Of a stretch of DNA of 64,000 nucleotides, positions 60,437-64,000 are shown piece after piece. The stretch lies in contig CM072343.1 of assembly GCA_036874045.1 (NCBI GenBank), positions 330,001-394,000 of the forward strand, written 5' to 3'. Source of the DNA: Cymodocea nodosa (lineage: Eukaryota; Streptophyta; Magnoliopsida; Alismatales; Cymodoceaceae). Both the position numbers and the translations under genes were made by a program. Below the pieces are notes generated by a model, which worked only from the letters and a program-made list of their open reading frames with translations, made no database searches and was not told the origin of the DNA. Numbering within the stretch: the stretch's first letter is position 1; each line of letters starts with the position of its first letter.

Positions 60437-63400
60437 ATGGAGGATTCGTCTCGTGGTGGTGGCGCCGGCTCCAGTTTCCGCGGTCAGGCGAACGCGCTGT
60501 TAAGGAAGAACCTCACGATTCAGGTTCATAATTCATTCCCATTCCTCATCCCGCTACTCGGTCTGGTTGGCGTTTTCGTGCTTGCTTCTCTTTGCTTGAT
60601 TTGAATCTTCGTTTCCTTTGCTTCGTGTGGCCTTTGATTTTGATTTCTTCTTCTGCTTTCTTGGAAGATTGATGATAAGTTTGTTTCCTGGTGAGGTTTA
60701 GGTTCTCCATCTGTACGCGCCACATCTCAAATCTTATATTGGGTAGGCAATCGCTGCGACACTTGTAGATTAAAATTTTACAGGTGTTGTAAGGTTAAAA
60801 GAACATCCACTGCAATTCAAAGTCTATATTACTATATCCAACATAATTTACCTAAGACAAAATTTGCATCTACTACTAACTTTTTGCAAAGATGCTCTCT
60901 AGCACACCATCTCAGGGCTCCACCTAACATCTGTATCTAAAATAAAATAAGCTAAAATTCAGTAAATAACTTCTAATCAATCGATAATAAATCTCAACAA
61001 AATAATTTTTATTTACTTATTTTAATTAATAAAAACAATACTATTTGAAAATCCTATCTATAACTCTCTCCGTATCTTCCCATCTTTTGTAGTTTTTTGG
61101 TCTTATGGGCTAAGGTGACGTAATGTGCTAGTCAATGGTTCATAGGTCGCATACTAGCCCCGTGACAAGATCTAGATATTTATTTTTCTGAAAGTCTCAT
61201 TTAATTATGCAATATAATACTATAGAACTAACCCTCGTAGCCGACACAGAACATAGCTTTGCTACTTTTTTTCATTTTAAACATTTATATCAATTCTACT
61301 TTCTCTTTCGTAGCAGAAATGATTTTTCCAAATACCTAACTATTTTCCAATGAAAATATTTACTCGGTTTACTCGGTGGGAAATATTATAGCAATTTAGA
61401 TGAGTAATAAATATCCTTTTCGAAAAAAGATGAGTAATAATTATCATATTTCATAAGAAGAACAAGAACAATAATCATAATTATCACATTCAAATTCTTC
61501 TAAATCTTGAATATTCACGTAAACACATGAAATTTAACACATGATATAAGAAATCAAATAAATCTACATTTCAAGCATTCGCATTTGAATTTAACACTTA
61601 TCACAAGATAATCTCATAAAAATACACGTGATACTAAAAAAAAGTGGTTAATATACATATATCAAATGATATTATCAAAATTACTTACCTTTATTGTATT
61701 ATTGAACAAATAATTTTTACAATTTATTAGATTCCTTGTATCGTTGCCTTTGTTGATAAATACAATCGATGAGTAAACAATTTATTTTTTTTGACTTCAA
61801 TTCAAATAAGTGCTTGACTAGTATTATTTATTTATTTCCTTATCTCAATTGAACATCAATTCGTATACCCTCCTATAGTGAAACAATTAAAAATTCCTAG
61901 CGTGAATGGTAGGTTACTACGAGAAATTAATTTCACGTCTTTAAGACAACATAGGAAACCTATCAAGGAAACATCATCAATGCAGCATCTTCTATTCAAA
62001 ATTTTCCTATGATTCTTTTCTTTTGATCACCATGAAATACATATATATATATATATATATTCAATTCAATACCTTATCTTCACCTACAGATCCTTCCCAA
62101 CTCCTTTGCCCCCTCTCTGGGAACTAGGGTTTCAATTAATTAGCAGCAGCAGAAACGCACTGTCGATGTGTGCGTTTATTTCTTCCTCCCTTCTCTCCCC
62201 CCTCCCTCTTTTATAACGAGCGCTAGTAGTAAAAATCAGAGTTTCATTTTAACGTTGGATTTTTATATATTGGTGATAAATTTCCCAACTAAGAGCGAGC
62301 TGTATCCTCTTTTGCCGTCATCCATTTCATCTCATTTTTTGGTAATAGTTGTATCCACTTTTGGCTCTATTTCACCTCATTTATTGTTATGTTTATCTTT
62401 GTTTGTTTATTGTTTTAAATTACATGAATACCTTAAGTTTTTATTTAATTGTACATAGGTCTAAATGCTTATAACTAAGGACAATTCTTCTTCTCTTTTC
62501 TGTCGTTACAGTATGTCATCCGAAATGAGTTTGATTTTTGTTGTTGATAATGTGCACCAGTTTGCTTCCGTTATGGTGTTGCTCCTCTTCTGTTGTATCA
62601 TGTTCGAGGAACTTTGCTTCATCTGAAATGAGTTTGATTATCTCCCCTTTTTTCCATAAACGAGTTGTTAGATTTCAGTATCATTAGAAAATTTCTCCCC
62701 AATCGTCATCAGTTATCTATGTACATCTGAAAAGGGGATATCCAATCACAACATACTTTTCACAGATGCATTTCAAATTAATAGTTGGTCAGAATTGTGC
62801 ACCTTACGATTCATTTTACTTAATGGTAAACTATCTTATTATGTTGCAGAAACACAGTATAAAGACCAACCTTCGTATAGTTTCTATCCCGATACTCTTG
62901 TGTGTTCTTCTCGTTGTCATTCAAATAGTGGTGGATAATGAATTGGACAAACCTGAGAATAAATGTGGTTGCAAATGCACTGGTGATGGAAAGGGATCAT
63001 GTACAAAGGTGTGTGGGATTGCCTATTCCACCATCGATCAAGTAGGCACTTGTCCCATCAGCAGTCCTCCTGAATGGCCTCCATTGATGCAAGTACCTCG
63101 TCCCAAGAACCGGGCCGTGCAGAATGATCTAGCGTTCATTGCAGATTTGCCGAATGAGAGTTGCAGAAGGACAAATACTTGCCCTGCAACTGTACTCTTT
63201 ACTGGACAAAATCAAGATTTTGCAAGAAGTATGTGAATGATATGCAAGATGGTGTTCTTGAGATATTTGAAGATTATTATTATTGTCTCTTGAATTAATT
63301 TTTTGAAGAATAATTATCTCTTGAGCTAATGGATTGGGCATTGACATTGGATCCATCAGGTGTGGCACAGAATTTTTTTAGCAAATCTCCCATTGCTAAC

Positions 63401-64000
63401 ACTTCTGTCCTTTCAAGTGGAAATAACGAAGAAATTTTGAATACTTTATCAAATTTTACTTTGGTGAGTACCCTTCTTATCATCTGATCTTACAAGTTAG
63501 TTCATAAAAAGAGATCCTTACAGGAATTTTGGGATTCTTCAGGGAACAGACAGTGTCACGGCTTCTACAAATTTCATTGAACCAGCATTCCTGTCTAAGA
63601 CACCAATATATAACATTCAATCTCAATGCAATTCCAGTTCCACATTGTCGATTGGCATACCAGTACTAGAGCGTTCAGTGATAAAAAATGGTATTAATTT
63701 TGAACTCCTAAACTTGTCGCATCTTAAATGTCTAAGTTGATAGTACATATGCAAATCTATTTCATTTCCTGGCAAATAAATCATAGTACATCCCATACTT
63801 TCTGGTCACATTCTGGTTATCCACAATAAATCATAGTACAGGTTTACATAGGTAAGTACAGATTTTGAAAAACTTATAATTTTGTAATTTGTGTTTTTCA
63901 ATGCTGCTTAACACACTTCATTTATGAAGTACAAAGTTAATTTAGTAATATCGATAGCCTGCTAAAGAAGAGAGTCTTGTTTTTAACTTATAAATTTCTG
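60437..64000 (+). CDS. ABC transporter A family (ABCA2/ABCA7-like), 5' part only
   Basis: Half-size plant ABCA transporter that probably moves lipids or fatty acids across an inner membrane; plant relatives include ABCA9, which brings fatty acids into the endoplasmic reticulum. Four exons are visible before the window ends: 60437-60523, 62850-63228, 63360-63463 and 63543-63690, all in phase (about 239 residues). The start MEDSSRGGGAGSSFRGQANA followed by LLRKNLTIQ/KHSIKTNLRI is the family N-terminus. A membrane segment (about 38-55, IPILLCVLLVVIQIVV) follows, then a Cys-rich extracytosolic loop (NKCGCKC, VCGIAYSTIDQVGTC, SPPEWPPLMQVPRPKNRAV, DLPNESCRR) and EPAFLSKTPIYNIQSQC. The nucleotide-binding domain lies beyond the right edge. 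The first intron is 2326 bases, much longer than the others. The last visible exon ends at 63690 with a GT donor; the next exon is not in the window. Confidence 0.94.
60524..62849 (+). other. Long first intron of the ABCA gene
   Basis: AT-rich, 2326 bases, with a TA run at about 62039-62060 and a pyrimidine-rich patch near 62180-62210. No nested gene is visible. The open frame at 62168-62458 is low-complexity and has no domain. Confidence 0.7.

Noticed and set aside
1-64000. tRNA, rRNA, CRISPR arrays and bacterial-type operons.
   Set aside because: I saw no tRNA-like arm pairs, rRNA segments or regularly spaced repeats. The gene structure is plainly that of a plant nucleus. A covariance-model scan would be decisive for small RNAs, which I cannot exclude by eye.

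Overview
The window is nuclear DNA of a flowering plant, most likely a commelinid monocot. Banana or another member of the Zingiberales is my guess, but that is inference. The signs are GC-rich coding exons set in AT-rich, microsatellite-laden intergenic DNA, GT-AG introns, an intronless BRI1 and plant-only families (WRKY, SAP, KCS, CYP96, IQD, PLS-class PPR). There are no operons, rRNA, CRISPR or bacterial features. Twelve protein genes are well supported, plus one small conserved-looking gene, one doubtful two-exon gene and two decayed relics.

Layout. 0-5 kb: mostly non-coding, with a doubtful small gene at about 1.9-2.7 kb. 5.0-8.5 kb (+): BRI1, the brassinosteroid receptor, with a pyrimidine-rich leader carrying upstream ATGs. 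8.5-13.1 kb: AT-rich intergenic DNA. 13.2-14.6 kb (-): a decayed piece of a Mediator subunit 33 (REF4/RFR1) gene. 15.4-15.6 kb (-): a frameshifted first-exon relic of a small membrane protein. 16.0-17.4 kb (-): a three-exon group IIc WRKY of the WRKY13 type with two unusual residues in its DNA-binding domain. 19.7-20.2 kb (+): an A20/AN1 stress-associated protein. 22.1-23.1 kb (+): a SYP12-clade syntaxin with one 108-nt intron. 26.1-27.7 kb (+): a two-exon 3-ketoacyl-CoA synthase. 30.2-31.7 kb (+): a CYP96 cytochrome P450. 33.6-34.0 kb (+): a small membrane-anchored protein. 34.2-42.3 kb (-): the nine-exon DEAD-box helicase RH39, whose 3-kb first intron holds a whole PPR gene on the same strand. 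42.9-44.1 kb (+): an MRNIP-like gene with one or two probable GC-AG introns. 44.9-49.7 kb (-): GUF1, the organellar LepA/EF4 translation factor, in 11 exons. 51.1-57.5 kb (+): an IQD calmodulin-binding protein with a 32-nt last coding exon. 60.4 kb to the right edge (+): the first four exons of an ABCA transporter.

Themes. Organelle gene expression is over-represented between 34 and 50 kb (RH39, a PPR protein, GUF1). KCS and CYP96, both from very-long-chain lipid and wax chemistry, are next to each other on the same strand. BRI1, the syntaxin, SAP and WRKY serve signalling, secretion and stress or cell-wall control.

The most interesting structure is the RH39-PPR nest. The PPR frame has no ATG in its first 54 codons, and a possible splice acceptor there is in phase with RH39 exon 1, which encodes the transit peptide. 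This raises the possibility that the host gene's first exon supplies the PPR protein's N-terminus.
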